A stretch of DNA of 64,000 bases from Locusta migratoria (lineage: Eukaryota > Arthropoda > Insecta > Orthoptera > Acrididae): assembly GCA_026315105.1 (NCBI GenBank), contig CM048750.1, positions 398,969,002 to 399,033,001 on the forward strand, in the 5' to 3' direction. Every line of letters starts with the position of its first letter. The first letter of the stretch is position 1. The notes under the pieces are model-generated. The model was not told the origin of the DNA. It did no database searches and saw only the letters and a list, made by a program, of their open reading frames with translations. The position numbers and the translations under genes are program-made. Positions 1-11,164 of the stretch are shown piece by piece.

Positions 1-945
1 CAACAATTATTAGAGTCATCAAAGGGACACAGTGGTTGGGAAGGGAATAAGACAGGGATGAAGCCTTTCCCCAATGTTTTTCAATCTGTACATTGAGCAA
101 ACTATGAAAGAATGCAAGGAGAAATTTGGAGAGAGAATTAAACTTTACAGAGAAGAAATAAAAACATAGTGATATAGTGATTCTTTCAGAGACAGCAGTG
201 GTCCTGGAAGAGCAGTTGTACGGAATAGAGAGTGTCTTGAAGGGAGGGTATAAGATGAACATTAATAATAGTAAAGCAACGGTAATGGAATGTAGTGTCA
301 GAAAATCAGGTGGTGCTGAAGGAATTTGATTAGGTAATGAGACAGTGAAAATAGTAGATGAGTTTTGCTATTTGGGTAGCAAAATAACTTCAGATGGCTG
401 AAGTAAAGATGATATAAAGTGCAGAATAGTTATGAGAAGAAAAACATTTCTGAAGAAGCGAAATTTGTTGACATCGAATATTAAATGTTAGGAAGTGGTT
501 TCTGAAAGCATTTGTCTGGATTGTAGCATTGTATGGGAGTGAAACATGGATGCTAAGGTGCTCAGACAGAAAGCTGATAGAAGCTTTTGTAATCTGGTGC
601 TACAAACGAATTATGAAGGTGAGATGGGTATATCACGTAGCTAATGTGGAGGTGCTCAACAGAAATGGAAAGAAAAGGAGTTTCTGTCATACCCTGACTC
701 AGGGAAAGGATTGTTTGGTGGGACACATAGTGAAACATCGAGGAATTTCAATTTAGCATTTCAAGGAAAAGTGTGGGGTAAAAATCAAAGAGGAAGACCG
801 AGGGCTGAATAGAGTAAGCAGATTCAAAAAGATGTAGGTTGCCGTTCTTATTCTCAGGTGGAAAGACTTGCACAGGACAGGGTAGCATAGTGAGCTGCAT
901 CAAACCAGTCTGCAGACTGAAGACCACAACAACAAAAACCAATAA
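1..945 (+). mobile_element. RTE-type LINE, 3' relic (left end off window)
   Basis: This is the 3' part of a decayed non-LTR retrotransposon. The broken translation shows the reverse-transcriptase thumb and tail: the stretch around 200-330 corresponds to an LLQTAKDLEEQ-like block seen in the sister copy, and 600-640 reads IMKVRWVYHV. The 3' end (895-940) carries the family signature 'gcatcaaaccagtctgcag', then 'gaagaccac' and a CAA-rich tail instead of poly(A), as is usual for the RTE clade. The same family occurs at 38862-40482 (+) and 32984-33722 (-). The frame has many stops and shifts, so it is inactive. RTE assignment is from tail type and motif style. Confidence 0.7.
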
Positions 946-999
946 TAGATGTAACACAGATTAATGTAGGTATAACTGTTCACACAACTAAAATGTTTG

Positions 1000-1873
1000 G
1001 CCATAGTCACGTCACTTGTCAAATTTCTGCTGCATCTACAAAATAAGTCAACACATGAACCCCATGGCACATGAAAAAGATTTGTGATGGCCAGTAGTTG
1101 TCCCCTACCACTTGACTTATTGAAATTATTTACCTTTTGAAGCAGAATGGCCTCATAGTTTAGGTTCCTTGGTAATTCTGGTTTGAGCTCTTTGCAAAGT
1201 GTGGTTAAAGCTTGTGTTAAAATTTGAGTCAAAGGCTTCAAAACAGAAACTTGTACCTTTATTTCCAAAGTGTTGCCAACATTGGTGAGACACTTGTCTC
1301 TATTTTCTCTGAGGACAGTTATCTGCAAAGTTTTTTGCTCTTAAAGAGCTGTTTTTTTCTATTCACTACTAAGGAATAACATCATATCCTTTGTTGACTG
1401 AGTGAATGTGCAAATAAGGATGTTTGATTTACAGTAGCCTGTGTAAGTGGCCAGTAGCTGACCTTGCTAGTCAGTCCCACATTGACTTGTAGCTTAGCAC
1501 GGTAACTCCCCTGAAGTGCAAGTGCTTCACTGAAAGAGAGTGGTGTTTCTTCTCCTTTTCTCTCTATGTAAATTATTTTCACAGTGACTTCAAGTCCTGT
1601 ATTTTCACCATAATCTTTCACAACTAAAGGGCAAGAAGATGATGGTGTTTTTGATAAGGTCTCTCATTCAAGTTTCTCTCTTGTCCTTCTACATATGTGA
1701 ATGACATTATTTGAGAAGTCTGCTTGCTTATTCCATGGCAACCTCTCCAAAACAGTTTCAAATCTGAGCAGTGTGGAATAATGATCATTAAGTGAAGACT
1801 TCGACTCACTATTCAGGCAGCTCACACCGGTAGTACATTTTCTCACTTGATTCTTTATAACAAGAGACTGCAT
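1000..1873 (-). pseudogene. unrecognised coding-like tract, broken
   Basis: Three minus-strand open stretches (1873-1664, 1621-1382, 1328-about 1050) follow one another with amino-acid composition unlike random AT-rich DNA, for example LLRFETVLERLPWNKQ, GLEVTVKIIYIERKGEE and LTTLCKELKPELPRNL. Read together they look like one protein of about 270 residues interrupted by two or three frameshifts or stops. The family was not recognised. It could be an uncharacterised transposon protein, a retropseudogene, or exons of a gene. No splice sites or promoter could be assigned. Confidence 0.25.
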
Positions 1874-2608
1874 GGTGATATATTGTTTATAAAATGCACT
1901 GCAGGGAAAAAGAAAAGGGAGATAAATAGTATACTTGGAAATATGACATTGCTTTTGATCTGATGAAGGCAGTTGCCACCTGGAGTGTTATAGATGTATC
2001 GATATTGGTTTAAACGTTGTCTGCCGACAGAGCATAGGAAAGTAGCTGTCAGAACACCATCAGTGTGATGGTCCTATTGGAGAATTTTCACACAAGTTGG
2101 ATGTGCCGTGTCAGTTATGCAATGATTCTAGTTGTAATGGTCTCGCGAACATTCTCACACCTGCAGACAAGGTTCTGGATGTCCACACAGCACAGTCGTC
2201 CTCCGAGACTGACAAATTGTGAGGGCAGCAGTGGGATACCACGACAAGGATATGAGGTTTACTGAGCCCATAAGTGTTTACATAAATTGTTACCGCCTGA
2301 TTACTACAGGCACGCACAGCTCTGGTCCATCTGCAACTCACACCACAGCAACAATGTGCATGGCTCAATTGGTGCTGTCAGAGGATTGCTTGGAAGATGG
2401 AATGGTGGTCCATTATCTTCAGCATTGAAAGCAGGTGTTATGTTGTTCCAATAGACTAATCTCACTCAACGTGCTCTGCAAGATGTCCAGTAACTTACCT
2501 GCTCGCACAAACTCTTTTCTTGAATCAAACTTGAATGTGATACAAAGGACCAACAACTGACATATGCTATTAATCAGTCCACAATTATTTCAGAGGTACA
2601 GAAAAAAA

Positions 2609-2692
2609 ATCAAGCAAGCATGGAATAATGTATCACAAGACACTATTTGGCATCTGTTTGATCAAATGGGTGCCAGAATCAGCATGTTCTAA
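2609..2692 (+). pseudogene. Tc1-like transposase C-terminus, fragment
   Basis: A 27-residue open end reads IKQAWNNVSQDTIWHL, then FDQMGARISMF and a stop. This matches the closing helix of Tc1/mariner-superfamily transposases (pattern AW..L.Q..I..L...M..R). The DNA before it (2050-2600) may be the rest of the element, but no catalytic motif survives there. It is too short for a subfamily assignment. Confidence 0.4.
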
Positions 2693-2774
2693 CCCACATA
2701 CGGGTGTTTCAGCCTGAATCAACATTTCATACCTCAATACCACTTGAGCTATTGATCTGCCAGTGTATTTATTT

Positions 2775-3005
2775 CATGATGGAAAGTCCAGGTTGGGATA
2801 ACAGTATAGTAATAGGACAGTTTGCAACTCACGGCAAAGATGTGACAATGAGCACTACAGGCACATAAATAAGACACACACATACAACACTTTCAGCTAC
2901 TGGCCATCATCTTCTTCAGAAAATAGAACATTCACACAATGACACAGGCACACACAATCACACAACACAGTCACACAACCATCAGCTCCAGCTGCTGCAT
3001 TTCAT
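2775..3005 (+). repeat. Penelope-type terminal arm, solo
   Basis: This shares its layout and wording with the left arm of the foldback element at 4648-4973 and with 25320-25440: 'ggaaagtccaggtt', then 'aggacagtttgcaactca', then 'acaggcacat', then 'ttcttcagaa', then CACA-rich sequence. The same modules flank a Penelope coding relic at 24.4-25.9 kb, so it is called a terminal repeat of a Penelope-like element by inference. Confidence 0.5.
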
Positions 3006-4647
3006 TTCGTGAACTGCATATGTACTGTTTCAACAAAGAATCTTGAGTTACTTAGAAAACTCTAAGAGAGTGTACTAATTTTTATTTTTTGTATTCTTTC
3101 ACATGACTATCCTCCATACTTTGAAGAGATCATGGTGTACCATGACTTTCCACACAGACATGTTATGCGACACCAAAGCTTTGCCTCTCAAAACATTTTT
3201 TTAATCAAACACAAATGTTATCACACAAGAAAAGGTCTTGATTCTTTTGAGATTGTCTTGAGTACATCCTATTTGAATGTCTGCAAGAGATCCTTTACTG
3301 CATTTGTTGTCATGATTTCCTTTTTCTTAGAGCAGAATGACTCCACTGTTTAGGTGCCTAGACCAATTTGATTTGATCACTTTGTGATGGGTGGTCAAAA
3401 TTTGTAAATATAACTGTTTATTTGCTTTTGTCCTTGCTGCACAAAATCAGTAAGAAGGGGACCCTTTTGATGAGAGACAAATGTGAGCATTACTGTTTAC
3501 AAACTAGTGTGAATGTGTTGCAGTGGTCTTCCATGCATCAGTCTCTAGCATCCAACCATGACACGAACTCATTTCCTTTCTTGGCATAGCGCTGCAGATT
3601 TTCAAGAGAGAGTGCCACTTCAAATGCTACTTGTACTGGGTGGCGATTTTAAGGCACACATTGGGCAAACACTTTGCAAAATATCAACTAGTACAATGCT
3701 GATGATCAGTCAGATCTCTGTGTGATGATTGGTGCTGCTCACCAGTCTTAAGTAATGTGGGCATTCACTTGCTTAACTAAAGTATTGGAAATGTGATGTG
3801 GCGTTCCAGGCTATGCATCATCAAGAAAATGACATCTATACTTCAATTAATTGCTTCTGTCATACTTCATTCTTTACAACAGATTTACGCCATGCTTTGT
3901 TGCATTTTCATTCCACACATTACAGCTCTTTGGTCTACTTTTGAAGTTTCCTTCTTTCTGTTTTCAGCTCACTGAGTGCAATGGATTGTTGACACATGCC
4001 CATGGCTATGTAAGAAATGGAAGATTTTTCTGTTCAAATTTTATTGTTATTTAATTTCAAAGAATGCTTACCCTACAGCTTATGCTTCTATTTACCACTT
4101 CTACTGCTACACAAAGATCAATCTTTTCTCCTTTTTTGCATTCATAAAAAAATCCTATTACATATATAGCATTAAACATTTGCAGAATAACGGTTCAGCT
4201 ACAGCACCATTGCAGTTTAAACTTATCACTTGTACTAGGCTCTTCGTTGTTATAAATATCTGAAAAATGGTGGGTAGTTTTTTGGTGTACAAGCTGATTA
4301 CCTTTCATGTAACATATAGGAAATAAAAATCATATCAACATGACAAATTGAATACCAAGTATACTCGGGTGTTGTAGCCCACTGCCTTCAGTACACCCCC
4401 CCCCCTCCCCTTTTCATTTTTGAGGCCAAATATGAAATAAAAATAAAAAATGAAACCTAGGAATTTTGGTGATTTATTAGAAGTGAAATTTGGAAGCATT
4501 AATTTATGTCAAATAGAGCAACATGACTTTTTGCTGACTTCTGGAACAACAGTATTTTTATGACATAATGGTAACAATAGTTGGCTACCCGTCCACTCCT
4601 CCACCCTCCCCCCTTTTCTCCATTCAGTTTCATTAGGCTTGCATTTT

Positions 4648-4973
4648 ATAATAATGGAAAGTCCAGGTTAGAATTAATAAGGACAGTTTACAACTCGCTG
4701 CGAAGACGTGGAGATGAGCTGCGACAGGCACATACAAAAGACACACATATATAACACTTTCAGTTATCGGCCATGGCCTTCTTCAGAACATAGAAAACTC
4801 ACACAATCACACAGGCACACAACACAGTCATACAACCATCACCTCCGGCTGCCGCAGGAAGGCAGTGTTTTGTGTGTGTGTGTGTGTGTGTGTGTTTGTC
4901 TTTTGTATGTGCCGGTTGCAGCTCATCGTCACTTCTTTGCGGTGAGTTGTAAACTGTCCTTATTACTATATTA
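4648..4973. repeat. 326-bp foldback element with 14-bp target duplication
   Basis: The left arm (about 4651-4745) and right arm (about 4890-4973) are near-perfect reverse complements: 'aggacagtttacaactc' on the left pairs with 'gagttgtaaactgtcct' on the right, and 'cacatacaaaagac' pairs with 'gtcttttgtatgtg'. The loop contains a GT microsatellite (4873-4894). The 14-mer 'taggcttgcatttt' flanks it on both sides (4634-4647 and 4974-4987). A 14-bp duplication is long for a cut-and-paste MITE and fits target-primed insertion. The arms match Penelope-type ends elsewhere in the window. Confidence 0.75.
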
Positions 4974-4987
4974 TAGGCTTGCATTTT

Positions 4988-5965
4988 CCCGCAGTTAGTG
5001 TTGTATGCATATTTAAGCTGTGAACAGTGTACATAAAAGAGTACCAGTGATCAGAGAATTAGCTTCACAGCATCATTTAAATTATGAGCTGTAGTGTTTA
5101 CAATGAATAATGGTGCCGGCACGACAGCACAAGACTTCTGTGATTCAAACAGTGACACATTGAATAATATATTAGTTGTAAACACTGTATGTGTTATAAA
5201 AATTTAATAAAATAGGCATTTCATATAGTATGATAAAATGACTAACAAATTTAGACCATTCTGATACTAACTGAAAGCACTATAGAATTTATGAAGTTTG
5301 TGCCTATAGTATCATTCACAATTTCAGAAGTAAAAATCATGGACAAAGGTGGATAGTATTGCCTAATAAATAGGAAATTTAAGTATAATTCATTCATGTG
5401 TTTACATACTATATGATTAACAATCATTTCTATTTATTGAATATTTTCATGAACTTCATCAACAACACCTACTGTTTCCTCAAAAATAAACAAATCTATT
5501 TGTGTTATTAAAAAAAAGTCCTCCAACTGTGTTTGTCCTCGGTAAACTCAAACCTACTGAATGGATTTTCATACAATCTTCCCCAAAGGACAGTGTGCTT
5601 CAGGAGGAAGGTTTAAATATATATAGTATTCAATAATATGCATGGAATTGGGTAAGTATGGCAAGCAAATATCTGTGAAATAGAGCAGTAACTACTCTCA
5701 GAAGAAACTATATAATCCTTGACTTATGAACTTTTCTGGACATATAAAAATGCTTTTATTGTTTCACAATACAACACTTACATGGTTTCGTCATTCAGAC
5801 TTCAATAACGATCATTTGTTTGTGGAACATGGCATATTTATCTTGACCATGATAAGCATAATGCCAAAAGGGAAACAGAGAAGTCTGAAGATACACAACT
5901 CAATTACATAATGACCATATTTGTATAGATATCCACTTTCCATTCATATTTAACTATTTCTTCCC
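4988..5965. other. AT-rich DNA, nothing recognised
   Basis: No coding pattern, terminal repeat or tandem array could be supported here. The longest open frames are about 60 residues with no motif. Confidence 0.4.
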
Positions 5966-6106
5966 ACACTTATCATATGGTATACCAATATGGGGAGGAG
6001 CAGCTGATGTACACATACAGAGATTTGCAAAACTTCAAAAGAAAGCCATCAGATGCATAGCTAAACTATCACCAAGGGAATAATGCAAAAACAAATTTAA
6101 AGAATT

Positions 6107-6117
6107 TAAGATACTAA
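6107..6117 (+). repeat. target-site duplication, left copy (RTE element)
   Basis: The 11-mer 'taagatactaa' occurs here and again at 9441-9451, directly bounding the RTE-type LINE. It is absent from the element itself and lies in the older LINE's coding frame. Confidence 0.9.
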
Positions 6118-6502
6118 TGGTGGTTCATGGTGTGGGTTCCTGTAGTCATGTCCTAGTTCATGAACCACGGGCAACGTATGAGTGGCCAAGTAAGTGGTCC
6201 TGACAGTTGGGATACCAGTTACTTTGGAAAAAGGTTGGGCATCTCGGTCATATTCTGAGTCGTGGCCACCTTTGTGCTCAGACGGCAAAGACTACCAAAT
6301 CCACCAGTTACTCCCTCGACCGTTAGGGGTAAAACCCAGTGGGGCCCTGGACAAGTAAGGCTAGCAACCTGCTTCCCAGGTACTTCAATATCATGCTGGC
6401 AACAATCAGAGCAAACTGCCTCGGACCTTTGGAGGTGACGGAGTCCCACCTCTAATTGACAGACCAGGGACTCCTCCGATACAACTTGGCAAACGACCTG
6501 GA

Positions 6503-6913
6503 ATGAGATGGGGAGCTATTAATATCAATCGGGATTACGCTGGGAAGAAGGTAGAGCTGCCAGAGGCTTCATGTAAGATCGGGTTAGATGTCTTAGCTGT
6601 TAGTGACGTTAGAGTAAGGGGAGAGAAAGAGGACAAAGTCGGAGAATACAAGGTCTACCCGTCAGGAGTCAAAGTAGGAAGAGCACAGTGGAGTGTAAGG
6701 TTTTACATCAGGAAAGCAATCGAACCCAGCATAATTGCAATAAGGTATGTAAATGAACGACTGATGTGGATAGATTTGGCCATCTCCAGCAAGAAAATTA
6801 GGATTGTGGCAGTATATTCACCCTGTGAAGGGACTGATCAGGATGAGATGGACAGATTTTACAATGCACTTAGTGATGTAGTTGTTAGAGTGAAGGATAA
6901 GGATAGTGTTTAG
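6503..6913 (+). pseudogene. LINE endonuclease, N-terminal half
   Basis: This encodes the first ~130 residues of the endonuclease-reverse transcriptase of the RTE-type element. Segments such as SEASCKIGLDVLAVSD-like text, GRAQWSVRFYIRK and KIRIVAVYSPCEG correspond to the beta-sandwich core of AP-type endonucleases (the Y.P segment precedes the D.N loop). The frame is terminated by a TAG created by a 23-bp direct duplication; the next frame continues the same protein. The ATG at 6503 is the first in frame after the 5' UTR. Confidence 0.75.
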
Positions 6914-6934
6914 TGAAGGATAAGGATAGTGTTT
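6889..6934 (+). repeat. 23-bp tandem duplication that breaks the endonuclease
   Basis: The 23-mer beginning 'agtgaaggataagg' is present twice head to tail (6889-6911 and 6912-6934). Since 23 is not a multiple of three, the second copy shifts the frame, and a TAG appears at the junction. Removing one unit would make the two endonuclease halves continuous. Confidence 0.92.
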
Positions 6935-8028
6935 TACTCATAGGTGATTTCAACACCAGGCTAGGAAATCGAACAGAAGGTTATGAAAAGATTATGGGTA
7001 AGTTTGGAGAGGATATGGAGGCCAACAGGAACGGAAAACAGCTCTTGGATTTCTGTTCCAGTATGGGCTTAGTTATCACAAACTCCTTCTTTAAGCATAA
7101 GGACATTCACCGCTATACTTGGGAAGGAAGGGGAACCAGATCTATCATTGACTATATAATAACAGACAAGGAATTCAGGAAGACAATCAAGGACATACGT
7201 GTTTTCAGGGGGTTCTTTGATAATACTGATCATTATTTAATCTGCAGTGAAATTGGATTTGTGAGGCCAAAAGAGCAGAAAGTCAGGTCCATGTGTAGAA
7301 GGATAAGAGTGGAGAAGCTTCAAGACAAGGAAATTAGGCACAAATACATAAAAATGATCTCAGAAAGGTACCTGTTAGTTGAATGTAATAATTTACAGTC
7401 ACTGAAAGAGGAATGGTCAGGGTACAGGGACACACTACTGGAAACAGCTAGAGAATGTCTTGGAACAGTGGTGTGTAAAGGTAGGAAGAAGCAGACAGCC
7501 TGGTGGAATGACACAGACAAGGCAGCCTGTAATAAGAAAAAGAAGGCATATCAAAAATGGCTCCATACTAGAAATCAGGCAGACAGAGAAAGTTATGTTG
7601 AAGAAAGAAACAAAGTCAAACGGATAATTGCAGAATCCAAGCAGAAATCATGGGAAGACTTTGGAAACAACCTGGAATCTCTGGCCCAAGCCGCGGGAAA
7701 ACCATTTTGGAGCGTAATTAGCAAGCTTCGAAAGGGATGGAAGAAGGAATTAACAAGTGTTTTGGACAGGTCAGGAGAGCTGCTAGTCAATCCTGTGGAT
7801 GCCTTGGGCAGATGGAGGGAATGTTTTGAAGAATTGCTCAATGTAGGTGAAACGTTCAATGATGTATCAGATTTTCACGTAGAATGGGATAGGAATGACG
7901 ATGGAAACAGGAAGCGGAGAAAATGGTCAGTAGATTACAGTGCAATAAAGCGGGTGGGGTGGATGAAATTAAGCCAGAACTTATCAAATACAGTGGAATA
8001 TCAGGTCTCAAATGGTTACACAGGATAA
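6913..8028 (+). pseudogene. LINE endonuclease C-terminal half and linker
   Basis: This continues the endonuclease after the 23-bp duplication. LLIGDFNTRLGNRT contains the catalytic GDFN, SIIDYI is the substrate-binding block, and NTDHYLI is the DH catalytic end. A basic linker follows (WWNDTDKAA, KKKKAYQKWL), then the fingers of the RT. Around 7950 the frame shifts; the true continuation (AGGVDEIKPELIKY) is in the frame of 7923-8135. The catalytic D, N and DH residues are all present. Confidence 0.78.
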
Positions 8029-8100
8029 TTGAAAAGGCCTGGGAATTGGAACAGATTCCGTCTGACTGGACAAATGCGGTAATCACATGGAAACAGAAAA

Positions 8101-9405
8101 GATTGCAACAACTATCGAGGTATCTCTTTAATTAGCGTTGTAGGCAAAATATTCTCAGGTATTGTTGAAAGGAGAGTGTGAGTATTAATTGAGGACAAGT
8201 TAGATGAAAATCAGTGTGGGTTTAGGCCTCTTCGAGACTGTCAGGACCAGATCTTTAGCTTACGGCAGGTAATGGAAAATTGCTATGAGTGGAACACGGA
8301 ATTGTATCTATGTTTCATAGATCTGGAAAAGGTTTATGACCGTGTTCCTAGGAGGAAGCTACTGTCAGTTCTTAAAGATTATGGTATAGGCGGCAAACTT
8401 CTACAGGCAATTAAAGGGCTTTACGTAGACTGTCAGGCAGCAGTTAGAGTAGATGGCAAATTAAGCTCATGGTTCAAGGTAGTTTCAGGGGTAAGACAAG
8501 GCTGTAACCTGTCACCACTGCTGTTCATACTATTCATGGATCATATGTTGAAAACAGTAGAGTGGCAGGGCGGGATTAAAGTAGGTGAAAACAAAATAAG
8601 CAGTCTCGCATATGCGGATGACTTAGTTGTAATGGCTGATTCAATTGAAAGGTTGCAAACTAATATTTCAGAGCTCGATCAGAGGTGCAAGGATTATGAT
8701 ATGAAGATCAGCATCTCCAAAACGAAAGTAATGTTGGTGGGAAAGAGATTCAAACAGATTGAGTGCCAAATAGGAGGAACAAAGTTAGAACAGGTAGACA
8801 GCTTCAAGTACCTGGGATGTATTTTCTCACAGGATAGCAACATAGCAAAAGAACTGGAATTGAGGTGCAGCAAAGCTAATGCAGTGAGTGCTCAGCTAAG
8901 ATCTACTCTCTTCTGCAAGAAGGAAGTAAGTACCAAGACTAAGTTAGCGGTGCATCGCTCTATCTTTCGACCAACTTTGTTGTACGGGAGTGAAAGTTGG
9001 GTGGATACAGGTTACCTTATTCATAAGATAGAGGTTACAGACATGAAAGTAGCAAGAATGATTGCAGGTACCAATAGATGGAAACAATGGCAGGATGGTG
9101 TCCATAATAAGGAAATCAAAGAAAAGTTGGGAATGAACACCATAGATGAAGCATTTAGAGCAAACAGACTGAGATGGTGGGGTCATGTTACACGCATGGG
9201 AGAAGCAAGGTTAGCTAAGAGACTCATGAGCTTGTCAGTGGAGGGTAAGAGGAGTCGAGGTAGACCAAGAAGAAAGTACTTAGATTCGGTGCAGAATGAT
9301 TTTGATGTGAAAGGCATAACATCAGACGAGGCATCAATGTTAGCATTGAACAGGGGATCATGGAGGAATTTTATTAGAGGTACTGTGCTCCAGACTGAAC
9401 GCTGA
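8101..9405 (+). pseudogene. LINE reverse transcriptase, palm to C-terminus
   Basis: From 8101 the frame reads DCNNYRGISLISVVGK (RT fingers), then an in-frame TGA at 8179, then NQCGFRP, FIDLEKVYDRVPR (motif A, normally DLEKAFD), SGVRQGCNLSPLLF (motif B) and LAYADDLVVMA with catalytic YADD at 8611-8622 (motif C). The thumb and C-terminal block RLRWWGHVTRM (about 9167-9199) and GRPRRKYLD complete it. Apart from the one stop, the palm is intact. Open from 8272 to 9405 (377 residues). Confidence 0.88.
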
Positions 9406-9440
9406 AAGGCATAATCAGTCTCTAATGATGATGATGATGA

Positions 9441-9451
9441 TAAGATACTAA
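9441..9451 (+). repeat. target-site duplication, right copy (RTE element)
   Basis: The 11-mer 'taagatactaa' is identical to 6107-6117 and directly follows the TGATGA tail. Confidence 0.9.
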
Positions 9452-9950
9452 CTGTACCCCAAGTCTTTATATATATATATGAGACAATACATTTCCTAAT
9501 GGTAAACTGTACTGCTCCACTAAACAGTGATATCCATAACCACAATACAAGAACTAAAGAACAATACCATTTTTTCAACAAAAGGCTAAACATGACAGAT
9601 AGGGATCCTATAAACGCAGGATGCAGATTCTTCAATAAACTGCCTCTTAGCATCAGGTGAATAAAGGAATGTAGTGCCTTCAAAAGGAAATTAAAGGATC
9701 TCTGGATGCTGGTATAAGGTGAAGGAGTATTTGACAGAAAATTTAAAGGTGAACTGATGTAGTGCTGAAACAGAGAAGTGGACTGTGTCTTTTCACTAAA
9801 TTTCTAATAATTAAATACCACATGTTATATTTATAAATGATAAATTTGTAAAATTTTCTTTCTTTCTTATGCTATATAAAATTAACAACAAGACTTGTCT
9901 AATATCATTGTAAATATGATCTAGAGTCAAATAAATTATTATTATTATCA

Positions 9951-11164
9951 TTGCTGGGAGTTTCTTTCTACAGAAAATATGTATGTTTATGCTAAATTAT
10001 TTTATTTGCCAACCCAATTTTATAAAATTTTGTGTAGGAAAGATGTTTTGTGGAGTAAATATGCAACATACATCAGTCTACAACCACCCATTCTTTTTCC
10101 TAATGTTTCAAAATTTCTTCCTTGTACAATTTATCCCCATATTTGCTCTTCCTCCTTTCTTCACTCTAAGGTCTTCCTCATAGTAACCTTAAAACAAATT
10201 TTAGTAAACTCTTCCACATTAATCTCAGGTTTATTCAGCTGTTAGGTGGCGTGCAGTACCTGTGAGCACTGTCATTGCTGCTACAGCTCTGCACGCAGAG
10301 ATGTGCCTACTGTACCGGCGATCTGCACATGCAGCCCCACTATATATGGCATGGAGCCACAGCATGCTCCTCAGTCATGTGTGGACTGTGCTCCATTATC
10401 GTTTGCTTGTATATCATTGTTTCATTGTATCTTACTTGGTTTTGTCCTGGTTTTCAATTTGATTCATACTTTTGACTGGCAATTTTGCTGGGTTGTCATT
10501 GTTATCTGTCTCCTCTGTTTGTATTTTTACGAGTTGACCATTGCAGCAACTCTCTGCTGATGCCCTCGATCAGTCAGTCATTCTCTAGTCTGGTCCGACT
10601 GCTGCCTCGATACTACTGATGCCCATGGTTGGTAGGTTGTTTGCTGGTTGCTCCTGTCCAGTCTGACTTTGGTCTCAATATAAATGATATTTCTAAATCT
10701 TATTTTTTGCATTACATACTGTAGTTAATTTTCTTCTCCTAGCCACACAGCAGTTGGCTCTATAAATCTTTAAGGAACATGATAGGGTATGAGGAGCATA
10801 TTGTTTTGGTTTTTCAAAGTTATCAGTAGTGAAAGAGTTTTGAGAATGAATATGCACAGTTTTAATCTACTAGTGAAAAAGTTTTTGTGAGAGTTTCTTT
10901 CAAAGATTTATCTTTTTCAAAACACTAATTTTTAATTATGTTTCTTTGAAGTTTTTGATGACATAGATTAGGGTTTCACATAACAATAATTAAGTTTGAT
11001 GTTATTTCAAATTAAAATAAAATTACATTTTTACTTGTATTTTTATAGTATAAAATCATTACGGTAATCCATTTGTCTAAAGTGGTACTACAGGAAGTGT
11101 TGCTGCCCTGAAGATGATCATTAAATTCTGAAAACTGAGTTGCACTTTTTTATATCTCTTTCAG
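9951..11164. other. intron sequence upstream of the nompC pore exon
   Basis: A GC-richer patch (about 10240-10690) with a 'ctatatatgg' box lies inside AT-rich DNA. It could be an LTR or other repeat, but no matching partner or target duplication was found. The rest shows nothing recognisable. The intron ends with a pyrimidine-rich tract and AG at 11163-11164. Confidence 0.45.

Larger units (their letters stand above)
946..4633. other. intronic/intergenic DNA around the small relics above
   Basis: Apart from the minus-strand coding-like tract, the Tc1 fragment and the terminal arm listed separately, nothing recognisable is seen. Two patches (about 1140-1230 and 3325-3400) share wording such as 'gcagaatg' and 'gtttaggt', suggesting a diverged interspersed repeat. 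Open frames between 3132 and 4263 have hydrophobic, low-complexity translations without domain motifs. Confidence 0.4.
6118..9440 (+). mobile_element. RTE-type LINE, nearly complete (3.3 kb)
   Basis: This is a non-LTR retrotransposon with a short 5' UTR (6118-6502), an apurinic-like endonuclease, a linker, a reverse transcriptase and a TGATGA-type tail (9423-9440), bounded by an 11-bp TSD. The tandem trinucleotide tail and endonuclease style point to the RTE clade. It copies its RNA at the nicked target by target-primed reverse transcription. The reading frame has only four lesions: a 23-bp tandem duplication (6889-6934), a frameshift near 7950, another near 8095, and an in-frame TGA at 8179-8181 (probably CGA to TGA decay). 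It therefore looks fairly young but is not functional. Confidence 0.88.
5966..9950 (+). mobile_element. jockey/CR1-type LINE 3' relic, split by an RTE element
   Basis: The left piece (about 5966-6117) translates as IPIWGGAADVHIQRF followed by KLQKKAIRCIAKLSPRE, the conserved region after the RT thumb of jockey/CR1-group LINEs. The right piece (9441 onward) resumes with KILTVPQ, then NHNTRTKEQYHFF and INAGCRFFNKLP, the usual C-terminal block ending in FKRKLKDLW. The frame resumes exactly across the 11-bp TSD of the inserted RTE element. The 3' end is an 'aaataaattattatt' tail near 9930-9948. The relic is 5'-truncated and carries stops. Confidence 0.8.

Noticed and set aside
10240..10690. Possible solo LTR with TATA-like box
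   Set aside because: No second copy, no matching flanking duplication and no convincing TG...CA ends in this window.
1..11164. Upstream nompC exons (S1-S5, ankyrin repeats)
   Set aside because: No frame showed S4-S5 or ankyrin consensus with a phase-1 donor; they must lie left of the window.
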